Notes under the pieces: generated by a model | Database searches by the model: none | What the model saw: only the letters and a program-made list of their open reading frames with translations | Told to the model about the DNA's origin: nothing | Shown: piece by piece, positions 1 through 5,245 of the stretch | Layout: every line of letters starts with the position of its first letter | How positions within the stretch are numbered: position 1 is the first letter of the stretch | From: Comamonadaceae bacterium | Lineage (GTDB): Bacteria; Pseudomonadota; Gammaproteobacteria; Burkholderiales; Burkholderiaceae_C | Direction of reading: 5' to 3' | Length of the DNA: 5,245 nt | NCBI GenBank assembly: GCA_947494405.1 | Contig: CANLWQ010000154.1 | Location: 1-5,245, forward strand | Program-made: the position numbers and the translations under genes

Positions 1-65
1 AACAAAACACTGCCCACGCCTGCACACAAGGTGCCGGCAATGATGGTCCAAACCGTGATAGCCAT
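1..65 (-). CDS. N-terminus of a probable ZIP-family metal transporter (partial)
   Basis: On the minus strand an ATG at 65-63 opens a frame that runs off the left edge and encodes 21 visible residues, MAITVWTIIAGTLCAGVGSVL. This is one hydrophobic stretch with small residues (AGxLxAGVGSVL), as expected for the first transmembrane helix of an inner-membrane protein. The AGVGSV pattern resembles the first helix of ZIP-family (zinc/iron permease) metal transporters of Burkholderiales. That assignment rests on recalled family appearance and only 21 residues, so it is tentative. The Shine-Dalgarno is weak: only an AAAGA string lies about 7 to 11 bases upstream. The gene diverges from the transglycosylase gene across a 190-bp spacer. 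It could instead be any other multi-pass membrane protein. Confidence 0.5.
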   Translation of the reverse strand, partial: MAITVWTIIAGTLCAGVGSVL

Positions 66-170
66 GACAGGTCTTTGAAAGCGAAAACCGAGATTATGCG
101 CTCAGCCCTAAACACCAAAAAAGGCATATTCACCGAATTGAGAGCTCTTTTGTGTCGTTATTTAGCAAAT

Positions 171-207
171 TTCACACTTAAATAGGTATATAGGTATTCA
201 CATTTAA
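171..207 (+). repeat. Direct repeat TTCACAyTTAA, two copies 26 bp apart
   Basis: TTCACACTTAA at 171-181 and TTCACATTTAA at 197-207 match at 10 of 11 positions. Their start-to-start distance of 26 bp is about two and a half helical turns. They bracket the tandem ATAGGTAT pair, and the right copy overlaps the candidate -10 hexamer TTTAAT. A role as regulator half-sites is inference; chance matches are more likely in DNA this AT-rich. Confidence 0.45.
182..197 (+). repeat. Tandem repeat of ATAGGTAT, two exact copies
   Basis: The 8-bp unit ATAGGTAT occurs twice head to tail (182-189 and 190-197). It lies about 60 bp upstream of the transglycosylase start, roughly where a -35 element would sit if TTTAAT at 203-208 is the -10 box. 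It could be a regulator binding site or a simple slippage duplication. Confidence 0.5.
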
Positions 208-219
208 TCGATAAATCAA

Positions 220-234
220 TTAAAGTAACTTTAA
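220..234. repeat. Perfect palindrome TTAAAGT-A-ACTTTAA
   Basis: Two 7-bp arms around a single central A form an exact inverted repeat that ends 21 bases before the ATG at 256. As DNA it has the shape of a dimeric repressor operator just downstream of a promoter. As RNA the one-base loop is too tight, and the opened A/U-rich stem would be weak, so a terminator or stable hairpin is unlikely. The function is unknown. Confidence 0.5.
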
Positions 235-246
235 ATTGTACTTTTT

Positions 247-250
247 GAGG
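247..250 (+). promoter_or_regulatory. Ribosome binding site GAGG of the transglycosylase gene
   Basis: GAGG lies five bases before the ATG at 256, at good Shine-Dalgarno spacing. It decides the start: the next in-frame ATG (316, residue 21) has only T-rich sequence before it and would remove most of the signal peptide. A second TGAGGTTTTT at 287-296 copies the ten bases 246-255 exactly but is not followed by a start codon. Confidence 0.75.
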
Positions 251-255
251 TTTTT

Positions 256-789
256 ATGGTTAATTTATTACTCTTTTTGTCTTTTCTGAGGTTTTTCAAA
301 TTCGGTCTGTTTTTCATGCTGTTCGGTCTGAGCCTAAGCACCGCCATGGCCACCGCACCCGTGCACAGCAGTGCAAAGCCACTGAATAAATGCATTTTGG
401 AGGCGGCCGATTACCACGGCGTCAATCCCTATTTGCTGCGCGCCATCTTGATGGTGGAGAGCCGACTCAACCCCAAAGCTATCAATACCAACAAAAACGG
501 CACGCGGGATATTGGGGTGGCTCAAATCAACTCGATTCACCTGCCTGTGTTGCAAACCCATGGCATCAAAGAAAACCATTTGATGGATGCTTGTGTCAAT
601 ACCTATGTGGGGGCTTGGTTGTTACGCAAACAAATAGCGCGTTATGGCATGAACTGGTTTGGTGTGGCGGCCTACCACTCGGTCACGCCAGATAAAAACT
701 TCCGCTACCAAGTTTTGGTCTATAACGAAATGGTGCGCAGCGGCGTCATTGACAATGTCGCCATGGCGGTGCCGCCGCTGCAAAAATAA
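256..789 (+). CDS. Exported SLT-domain lytic transglycosylase (IagB/VirB1 type)
   Basis: This 177-aa protein should cleave the MurNAc-GlcNAc bond of peptidoglycan in the periplasm, forming 1,6-anhydro-muramyl ends. Residues 1-32 look like a signal peptide: a long Phe/Leu-rich core with R12 and K15 and a possible cleavage after AMA (A32). The SLT fold follows. The catalytic Glu is E68 in MVESRLNP (66-73), the GxxQIN motif is at 87-92 (GVAQIN), and the third motif is YHSVTP at 140-145 in place of the commoner AYNAG, a variant I recall from IagB-like enzymes. C46 and C113 could form a disulfide. It is close to a bare catalytic domain, like the specialised transglycosylases that open the wall for secretion systems or pili, but no such genes are nearby, so its partner is unknown. 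Its first 75 bases are much more AT-rich than the rest. It ends 3 bp from the convergent polA stop. Confidence 0.88.
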   Translation: MVNLLLFLSFLRFFKFGLFFMLFGLSLSTAMATAPVHSSAKPLNKCILEAADYHGVNPYLLRAILMVESRLNPKAINTNKNGTRDIGVAQINSIHLPVLQTHGIKENHLMDACVNTYVGAWLLRKQIARYGMNWFGVAAYHSVTPDKNFRYQVLVYNEMVRSGVIDNVAMAVPPLQK

Positions 790-792
790 ATC

Positions 793-3576
793 TCAATGCG
801 CCTGGTCCCAATTGGCACCCACGCCCACTTCGGCCAGCAAGGGCACTTTCAAATCGGCCACCCCCGCCATGATGCGCGGCACCTCGGTTTTCAACCACGC
901 CACCTCAGACTCGGGCACCTCGAAGACCAACTCATCATGCACTTGCATGATCATGCGCGTGCCACGGCGCTCTTGGTCCAGCACTTGCTGCACCTTGACC
1001 ATGCTGAGTTTGATCAGGTCAGCCGCCGTACCTTGCATAGGCGCATTGATGGCAGCGCGTTCGGCACCGCCTCGGCGCGGGCCATTGGGTGAATTGATTT
1101 CGGGCAAATACAAACGCCTGCCAAACACTGTTTGCACATAACCTTGCGCCTTGGCTTGGGCGCGGGTCTCATCCATATAGCGCTTCACACCGGCAAAGCG
1201 CTGAAAGTAACGCTCGATGTAGTTTTTAGCCGCCGTGTTGTCTATGCCCAGCGCCTTGGCCAAACCAAACGCGCTCATGCCGTAAATAAGGCCAAAGTTG
1301 ATGACCTTGGCATAGCGGCGCTGCTCGCTGCTGACGGTGTCCGGCGTCAAGCCAAACACCTCGGCAGCTGTGGCCTTGTGCACATCCAAACCATCGTGAA
1401 AGGCTTTGAGTAAAGCGGGGTCGTCGCTGATGTGGGCCATGATGCGCAGCTCGATTTGGCTGTAGTCAGCGCTGGCAATCACGCTGCCGGCGGGCGCCAC
1501 AAAAGCCTCGCGCACTTTGCGTCCCTCGGCAGTGCGTATGGGAATGTTTTGTAAATTCGGGTCGTTGCTGGACAACCGCCCCGTGACCGCCACCGCTTGG
1601 GCGTAATGGGTGTGCACCCTGCCCGTGCCCGGGTTGGCCAACAGCGCCACCTTGTCGGTGTAAGTGCCTTTGAGTTTGGACAGCGAGCGGTGCTCCAAAA
1701 TTTTGGCCGGCAGCGGATAGTCTTCGGCCAGCTTTTCCAACACCTCTTCATCGGTGCTGCGCGCGCCCGTGGCGGTTTTTTTGATAACTGGCAAACCCAG
1801 TTTGTCGAAAAAGATTTCGCCCAGTTGTTTAGGTGAGGCCAAGTTGAATGGCTGGCCCGCAATCGCATACGCATCTTGCTCGAGCTGCATGATGCGCTGG
1901 CCCAGACTGTGGCTTTGCGCGGCCAAGGTGGGCGCGTCTATCAACACGCCGTTGCGCTCGATACGGAACAGCGCCTCGCTGCTGTCCATCTCCAACTGGT
2001 AAATAAAACCCAGCTTGTCGTCAGCTTGCAAAAGGGGCCACAGCCGCTGGTGCACGGCCAGCGTGAAGTCGGCGTCTTCACAGGCGTACTGCACGGCTTT
2101 GGCCACATCGACTTGGGAAAAAGAAATTTGGTGTGCACCCTTGCCACACAGGTCTTCATACGACAAACCTTGGCGACCCAAATGCCGCTCGGCCAAGCTG
2201 GCCAAACCATGCGGTTTGTGAACTTCCAACACATAGCTTTGCAGCATGGTGTCGTGCACATAGCCTTGCACCTGAATGCCTTGGTTGGCAAACACATGGC
2301 GGTCGTACTTCACATGCTGGCCGAGTTTGTGTTTGTGGGGGTTTTCCAGCCAAGGCTTTAAACGCGCAAGCACTTCCAGCAAAGGCAGTTGCGCGGGCGC
2401 ATCGGCGGCGTTGTGGCCCAAAGGAATGTAAGCCGCCTCACCCGACTGTATGCACACGCTGATACCCACAATTTGCGCTTGCATCTCCACCAGCGAGGTG
2501 GTTTCGGTGTCAAGCGCCACCAAGTCGGCATCCTCTATTTTTTTCAACCAAGCATCAAAGCTTGCCCAATCGAGCACGCAGTCGTAATGCACTTCGCTGC
2601 TGACCGCTGGTGGGGGCGCCTCAAACAACACGCCCACCTCGACCACACCGCTGTCGGGCCCGGACACAGATGCCGCTTTGGCTGTGCCGCCTGCGTTCTC
2701 ACGTGAGCTCACCAAACCCTTGAAACCATATTGCTGGTAAAAATCCGTCAAGCCCGCTTCATCGGGGGCTTGCATCACAACGCCATGCAGCTCGGGGAAG
2801 CCCGCAATGTGCGCGCTCAAATCACAATCGATCTTCATGGTGACCAGTTGTTTGCCGGTGGGCAACCAATCTCTGGCTTGACGCAGGTTTTCACCGGCCA
2901 CGCCCTTGATCTCATCGGCACGCGCCATCAGCGCGTCAAGTGAGCCGTATTCGGTCAGCCATTTGGCGGCGGTTTTGGGGCCCACCTTGGCCACCCCTGG
3001 CACGTTGTCCACCGTATCGCCTACCAAGGTTTGGTAGTCAATCATCAAATGCGGTGGCACACCAAACTCTTCGGTGACACCGGCCACATCCCGCTTTTTG
3101 CCATTCATGGTGTCTATGATGGTGATGCGCTCGTTGACCAATTGGCTTAAATCTTTGTCGCCACTGGAGACCACCACCTGCATGCCCTGCTCAGACGCGG
3201 CATGCGCCAAGGTGGCAATCACATCATCGGCCTCGACCCCTGGCACATCCAACAGTGGCCAGCCCATGAGCCGCACCAAGCGGTGAATCGGCTCGATTTG
3301 GCTGCGCAAGTCGTCGGGCATGGGCGAGCGGGTGGCCTTGTACTGCGGATAAATCGCATCGCGAAAAGTCGGGCCTTTGGCGTCAAACACGCATACCGCA
3401 TGGACGCTGGGGTATTCACGGCGCAGACTTTGCAGCATATTGACCATGCCACGTATCGCACCGGTGGCTTGGCTGCTGGGGTCGTTGCGATCTGCCCGCA
3501 AATCGGGCATGGCATGAAAGGCTCGGTACAAATAGCTGGAACCGTCGACCAGCAACAGGGTAGGTGTGTCTTGCAT
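793..3576 (-). CDS. polA: DNA polymerase I
   Basis: This 927-aa enzyme fills repair gaps and removes RNA primers from Okazaki fragments. All three domains are present and look active. The 5'-3' nuclease (about 1-290) has VDGSSYLYRAFHA (10-22), EADDVIA (115-121), SSGDKDL (137-143) and the helix-hairpin-helix region VPGVAKVGPKTA (192-203). A Pro/Ala/Ser-rich linker (about 290-330) follows. The 3'-5' proofreading domain keeps its acidic residues: D356 and E358 in LDTET, D425 in KYDR and D501 in YACEDAD. The polymerase domain has motif A SADYSQIELR (D704), the O-helix RRYAKVINFGLIYG (753-766; K757, F761, Y765) and motif C QVHDELVFEV (D881, E882). The length matches E. coli PolA (928 aa). I chose the ATG at 3576 because VDGSSYLYRA then lies near residue 10, as in the family. 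It has no clear Shine-Dalgarno; an in-frame ATG at 3627 follows GGAAAAAGA and would add 17 residues. The frame stays open to 4050, but that part runs antisense through thrB and is not polymerase-like. Confidence 0.97.
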   Translation of the reverse strand: MQDTPTLLLVDGSSYLYRAFHAMPDLRADRNDPSSQATGAIRGMVNMLQSLRREYPSVHAVCVFDAKGPTFRDAIYPQYKATRSPMPDDLRSQIEPIHRLVRLMGWPLLDVPGVEADDVIATLAHAASEQGMQVVVSSGDKDLSQLVNERITIIDTMNGKKRDVAGVTEEFGVPPHLMIDYQTLVGDTVDNVPGVAKVGPKTAAKWLTEYGSLDALMARADEIKGVAGENLRQARDWLPTGKQLVTMKIDCDLSAHIAGFPELHGVVMQAPDEAGLTDFYQQYGFKGLVSSRENAGGTAKAASVSGPDSGVVEVGVLFEAPPPAVSSEVHYDCVLDWASFDAWLKKIEDADLVALDTETTSLVEMQAQIVGISVCIQSGEAAYIPLGHNAADAPAQLPLLEVLARLKPWLENPHKHKLGQHVKYDRHVFANQGIQVQGYVHDTMLQSYVLEVHKPHGLASLAERHLGRQGLSYEDLCGKGAHQISFSQVDVAKAVQYACEDADFTLAVHQRLWPLLQADDKLGFIYQLEMDSSEALFRIERNGVLIDAPTLAAQSHSLGQRIMQLEQDAYAIAGQPFNLASPKQLGEIFFDKLGLPVIKKTATGARSTDEEVLEKLAEDYPLPAKILEHRSLSKLKGTYTDKVALLANPGTGRVHTHYAQAVAVTGRLSSNDPNLQNIPIRTAEGRKVREAFVAPAGSVIASADYSQIELRIMAHISDDPALLKAFHDGLDVHKATAAEVFGLTPDTVSSEQRRYAKVINFGLIYGMSAFGLAKALGIDNTAAKNYIERYFQRFAGVKRYMDETRAQAKAQGYVQTVFGRRLYLPEINSPNGPRRGGAERAAINAPMQGTAADLIKLSMVKVQQVLDQERRGTRMIMQVHDELVFEVPESEVAWLKTEVPRIMAGVADLKVPLLAEVGVGANWDQAH

Positions 3577-3597
3577 GCAGGGGATTGTGCCTACAAT
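3571..3597 (+). promoter_or_regulatory. Probable sigma-70 promoter of thrB
   Basis: TACAAT at 3592-3597 matches the -10 consensus at five of six positions. The best -35 candidate is TTGCAT at 3571-3576, weak and only 15 bases away, and it lies inside the first codons of polA on the other strand. The transcript would begin near 3604, giving a leader of about 30 nt before the thrB ATG at 3637. The -10 call is fairly good and the -35 is poor. Confidence 0.5.
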
Positions 3598-3598
3598 C
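3583..3598. repeat. Inverted repeat GATTGT-GCCT-ACAATC between polA and thrB
   Basis: Six-base arms around a 4-base centre lie in the 60-bp divergent spacer, six bases upstream of the polA ATG. The right arm contains the thrB -10 hexamer TACAAT, and on the minus strand the left arm reads CACAAT, a weak -10 (4 of 6) pointing toward polA. This could be an operator or two back-to-back -10 elements. The arms are short enough to arise by chance. Confidence 0.4.
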
Positions 3599-3636
3599 TG
3601 CGCTTCATTGGTCACTTGCTGTTTCATTCTTTTTCC

Positions 3637-4587
3637 ATGGCCGTCTTTACCGAAGTCTCCGAGCAGCAAGCCCGCGAATTGCTGAGCCAGTTGTCTATGG
3701 GTGAATTTGTCTCTTTGACGGGCATCAGCAGCGGCATTGAAAACACCAATTATTTCCTCACCACCACACAAGGCGAGTATGTGCTGACCTTGTTTGAGAG
3801 GTTGACCCGCGAGCAACTGCCGTTTTATCTGCACTTGATGAAACATTTGGCTGAACAAGGCATTGCTGTGCCAGCACCACAGGCCAACACCGCGGGTGAG
3901 ATTTTGCTTTCTGTGGCGGATAAACCCGCGGCTGTGGTCAACCGTTTGGCAGGCAGTTCGCAAATGGAGCCCAAGCCTGCGCATTGCCACGCCATGGGCC
4001 AGACCTTGGCACAGATGCATTTGGCAGCAAGCAGCTATGAACAACGCCAAGCCAACTTACGCGGCTTGTCTTGGTGGAATGCAACAGTGCCCCATCTGTT
4101 GCCCTTTCTCAGCCCATTCCAAGTGCAAACCTTGCAACATGAATTGGCTTTTCAAAACCATGTACAAACCACGGCAGCCTTTACGGCTTTGCCCACGGGC
4201 GCGGTTCACGCCGATGCCTTTCGCAACAATGTGATGTTTGTCGACGACCAGTTAAGCGGCGTGTTCGATTTTTATTTCGCAGGCGTAGACACTTGGTTGT
4301 TTGATTTGGGCGTGTGCCTCAACGATTGGTGCATTGATTTATCCACTGGCGCATTTGAGCCCAGCCGATTTATCGCCATGCTGCAGGGTTACGAAAGCGT
4401 GCGACCGTTAGGTTTGGCTGAGAGAGAACTGTTCAACCCCATGCTGCGCGCTGCAGCATTGCGTTTTTGGATTTCACGTTTATGGGATTTGCATCTGCCA
4501 CGTGAGGCCAGTTTGCTGCAAGCCCACGACCCAGAGCACTTCGAACGTGTGCTGCTGCAACGCTTGCATGACCCTGTCACACTCTAG
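3637..4587 (+). CDS. thrB: Homoserine kinase (APH-fold type)
   Basis: This 316-aa cytoplasmic enzyme phosphorylates L-homoserine with ATP to O-phosphohomoserine, the substrate of threonine synthase. It belongs to the proteobacterial ThrB family related to aminoglycoside and choline kinases, not the GHMP family of E. coli ThrB. Markers in order: GIENTNYFLTT (33-43), YVLTLFE (48-54), the Brenner-type loop HADAFRNNVMF (191-201) with catalytic D193 and metal-binding N198, the second metal Asp D211 in GVFDFYFAGVDTW (208-220), LNDWCIDL (228-235) and RFWISRLWD (276-284). As I recall the family, the loop is usually HADLFRDN; here L is A and the second D is N, with the essential D and N kept. The ATG at 3637 gives the usual N-terminus (MAVFTEVS). 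The frame is open upstream to 3202, but that part is antisense to polA. No Shine-Dalgarno is visible; the leader is pyrimidine-rich (ATTCTTTTTCC). The next gene starts 3 bp after its stop. Confidence 0.95.
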   Translation: MAVFTEVSEQQARELLSQLSMGEFVSLTGISSGIENTNYFLTTTQGEYVLTLFERLTREQLPFYLHLMKHLAEQGIAVPAPQANTAGEILLSVADKPAAVVNRLAGSSQMEPKPAHCHAMGQTLAQMHLAASSYEQRQANLRGLSWWNATVPHLLPFLSPFQVQTLQHELAFQNHVQTTAAFTALPTGAVHADAFRNNVMFVDDQLSGVFDFYFAGVDTWLFDLGVCLNDWCIDLSTGAFEPSRFIAMLQGYESVRPLGLAERELFNPMLRAAALRFWISRLWDLHLPREASLLQAHDPEHFERVLLQRLHDPVTL

Positions 4588-4590
4588 CCT

Positions 4591-5245
4591 ATGAAACTTC
4601 AAGTCGTCACTGCGCGAACTGGCGCCACCTGGGTCAAGCAAGGTATCAGTACTTTTTGGCGCCAACCCTTGGCCTTGAGTGGTTTGTTTTTTATTTTTTT
4701 GGGTTTGATCTCGCTTTGCTCACTGCTGCCCTACTTCGGCACATTTGCAGGCTTGATTATTTTGCCCGCCATGTCTTTGGGCTTGATGGCAGCGTCCAGA
4801 GAAGCTCTGCTGGGTAAATTCCCCATGCCGTCTATTTTGTTTATGGGGTTTCGCCAAGGCCCGCTGCAGTCGCGGCGCATGTTGCTCTTGGGCTTTTGCT
4901 ACGCCATGTTGCTGTGTTTGGTCCTGACCTTGTCGTCCGTGTTCGACGGTGGCGAATTTGCGCGCATGTATTTGCTGGGCGGCGAAATCAACGAGAGCAT
5001 TGCCACCGACGGCAATTTTCAAGACGCGGTGATGTTTTCATTGGTGTTGTATTTGCCCTTGTCGGCACTCTTTTGGCATGCCCCGGCGCTTGTTCATTGG
5101 CATATGCAACCGGTGGCCAAAAGTATTTTCTTCAGCGTCATGGCCTGCGTGAGCAATTGGCGTGCGTTTGCGGTGTTTGGTTTGACTTGGGTATTGATTT
5201 TTGTCACCACCAGCTTATCTTTGAGCCTCATCAGCATGCTGACCG
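4591..5245 (+). CDS. BPSS1780-family multi-pass membrane protein (partial at the 3' end)
   Basis: The first 218 residues are visible; the frame is still open at the window edge. The start MKLQVVTARTGATWVKQGISTFWRQPLAL and the motif FWHAPALVHWH (161-171) are what I recall from the Burkholderiales BPSS1780 family of inner-membrane proteins, usually about 250 aa, so perhaps 30 to 50 residues are missing. Its function is not known to me. Hydrophobic segments lie at about 28-47, 50-68, 97-117, 146-168 and 192-217, with a polar loop rich in Asp, Glu and Gly at about 118-145 (FDGGEFARMYLLGGEINES). The ATG follows the thrB TAG after three bases (CCT), with no clear Shine-Dalgarno, which suggests translation by re-initiation from thrB and a shared transcript. 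The pairing with thrB seems common in the family and may reflect shared transcription only. Confidence 0.85.
   Translation, partial: MKLQVVTARTGATWVKQGISTFWRQPLALSGLFFIFLGLISLCSLLPYFGTFAGLIILPAMSLGLMAASREALLGKFPMPSILFMGFRQGPLQSRRMLLLGFCYAMLLCLVLTLSSVFDGGEFARMYLLGGEINESIATDGNFQDAVMFSLVLYLPLSALFWHAPALVHWHMQPVAKSIFFSVMACVSNWRAFAVFGLTWVLIFVTTSLSLSLISMLT

Larger units (their letters stand above)
66..255. promoter_or_regulatory. Divergent intergenic control region, AT-rich on the right
   Basis: This 190-bp spacer separates two divergent starts (minus-strand ATG at 65, plus-strand ATG at 256), so it should carry both promoters. The right part is strikingly AT-rich: by my count only 12 of the 60 bases from 181 to 240 are G or C, far fewer than in the flanking genes. 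It holds a tandem 8-bp repeat (182-197), a near-identical 11-bp pair (171-181 and 197-207) and a 15-bp palindrome (220-234), each listed separately. The best plus-strand -10 match I see is TTTAAT at 203-208 (5 of 6 to TATAAT), but no good TTGACA lies at the right distance; the tandem repeat occupies that place instead. A short palindrome AGAGCTCT sits at 141-148. No small gene is evident here. Confidence 0.55.

Noticed and set aside
141..148. Palindrome AGAGCTCT in the left intergenic region
   Set aside because: An 8-bp palindrome alone is expected by chance and matches no operator I recognise; it is mentioned only in the intergenic entry.
659..1141. An open frame of 160 codons spanning the transglycosylase end and the polA end
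   Set aside because: It overlaps two well-supported genes in other frames, has low-complexity Ser/Arg/Thr-rich content and no family resemblance.
2203..2218. Inverted repeat CAAACC-ATGC-GGTTTG
   Set aside because: It falls within the conserved HKPHGLAS codons of the polA exonuclease domain, has no T-run, and is short enough to be chance.
1876..2361. A 161-codon open frame on the plus strand inside polA, plus several shorter ones such as 1132-1413 and 2389-2706
   Set aside because: They lie opposite conserved polymerase and exonuclease codons, have no recognisable domains or good start signals, and are what GC-biased codon use produces on the opposite strand.
3202..3636. The thrB reading frame stays open upstream, allowing a 461-aa protein
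   Set aside because: This part is antisense to conserved nuclease-domain codons of polA. The homoserine kinase family begins at MAVFTEVS, and the likely -10 box lies at 3592-3597, inside the extension.
3577..4050. The polA reading frame stays open upstream, allowing a 1085-aa protein
   Set aside because: The extra 158 residues run antisense through thrB and show no polymerase features; the 927-aa form matches the normal PolA length and N-terminus.
4339..4347. TTATCCACT, one mismatch from a DnaA box
   Set aside because: It is a single site inside thrB coding sequence (codons for LST), with no cluster of boxes or AT-rich unwinding region around it.
4720..5022. A 100-codon minus-strand open frame opposite the membrane protein gene
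   Set aside because: It is a Gln/His-rich shadow of the hydrophobic, Leu-rich plus-strand coding sequence; no independent evidence supports it.

Overview
The window looks like an ordinary chromosomal core segment of a betaproteobacterium, most likely family Comamonadaceae (order Burkholderiales; Limnohabitans- or Rhodoferax-like). The reasons are the style of its DNA polymerase I, the APH-fold type of homoserine kinase, and a BPSS1780-type membrane protein directly behind that kinase. The genus is an inference; no rRNA or other marker is present.

Layout, left to right. (1) Bases 1-65, minus strand: the first 21 codons of a membrane protein, probably a ZIP-family metal transporter, cut by the window edge. 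(2) Bases 66-255: a divergent intergenic region whose right half is very AT-rich and holds several short repeats. (3) Bases 256-789, plus strand: a small exported SLT-domain lytic transglycosylase of the IagB/VirB1 type. (4) Bases 793-3576, minus strand: a full-length three-domain DNA polymerase I (polA, 927 aa) that ends three bases from the transglycosylase stop. (5) Bases 3577-3636: a compact 60-bp divergent spacer with an inverted repeat and a good -10 box for the rightward genes. (6) Bases 3637-4587, plus strand: homoserine kinase (thrB, 316 aa). (7) Bases 4591 to the edge, plus strand: a multi-pass BPSS1780-family membrane protein, first 218 residues only.

thrB and the membrane protein are 3 bp apart and almost certainly co-transcribed. 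polA and thrB are divergent with overlapping control space. The transglycosylase and polA are tail to tail with no room for a conventional terminator. The genes have unrelated jobs (cell-wall remodelling, DNA repair and replication, threonine biosynthesis, an unknown membrane function), so no single pathway unites them.

I found no CRISPR array, insertion sequence, tRNA or rRNA, and no convincing new system. The parts most worth a second look are the repeat-rich AT-rich leader of the transglycosylase gene and the very tight polA/thrB divergent promoter, where neither gene has a clear Shine-Dalgarno sequence at its preferred start.
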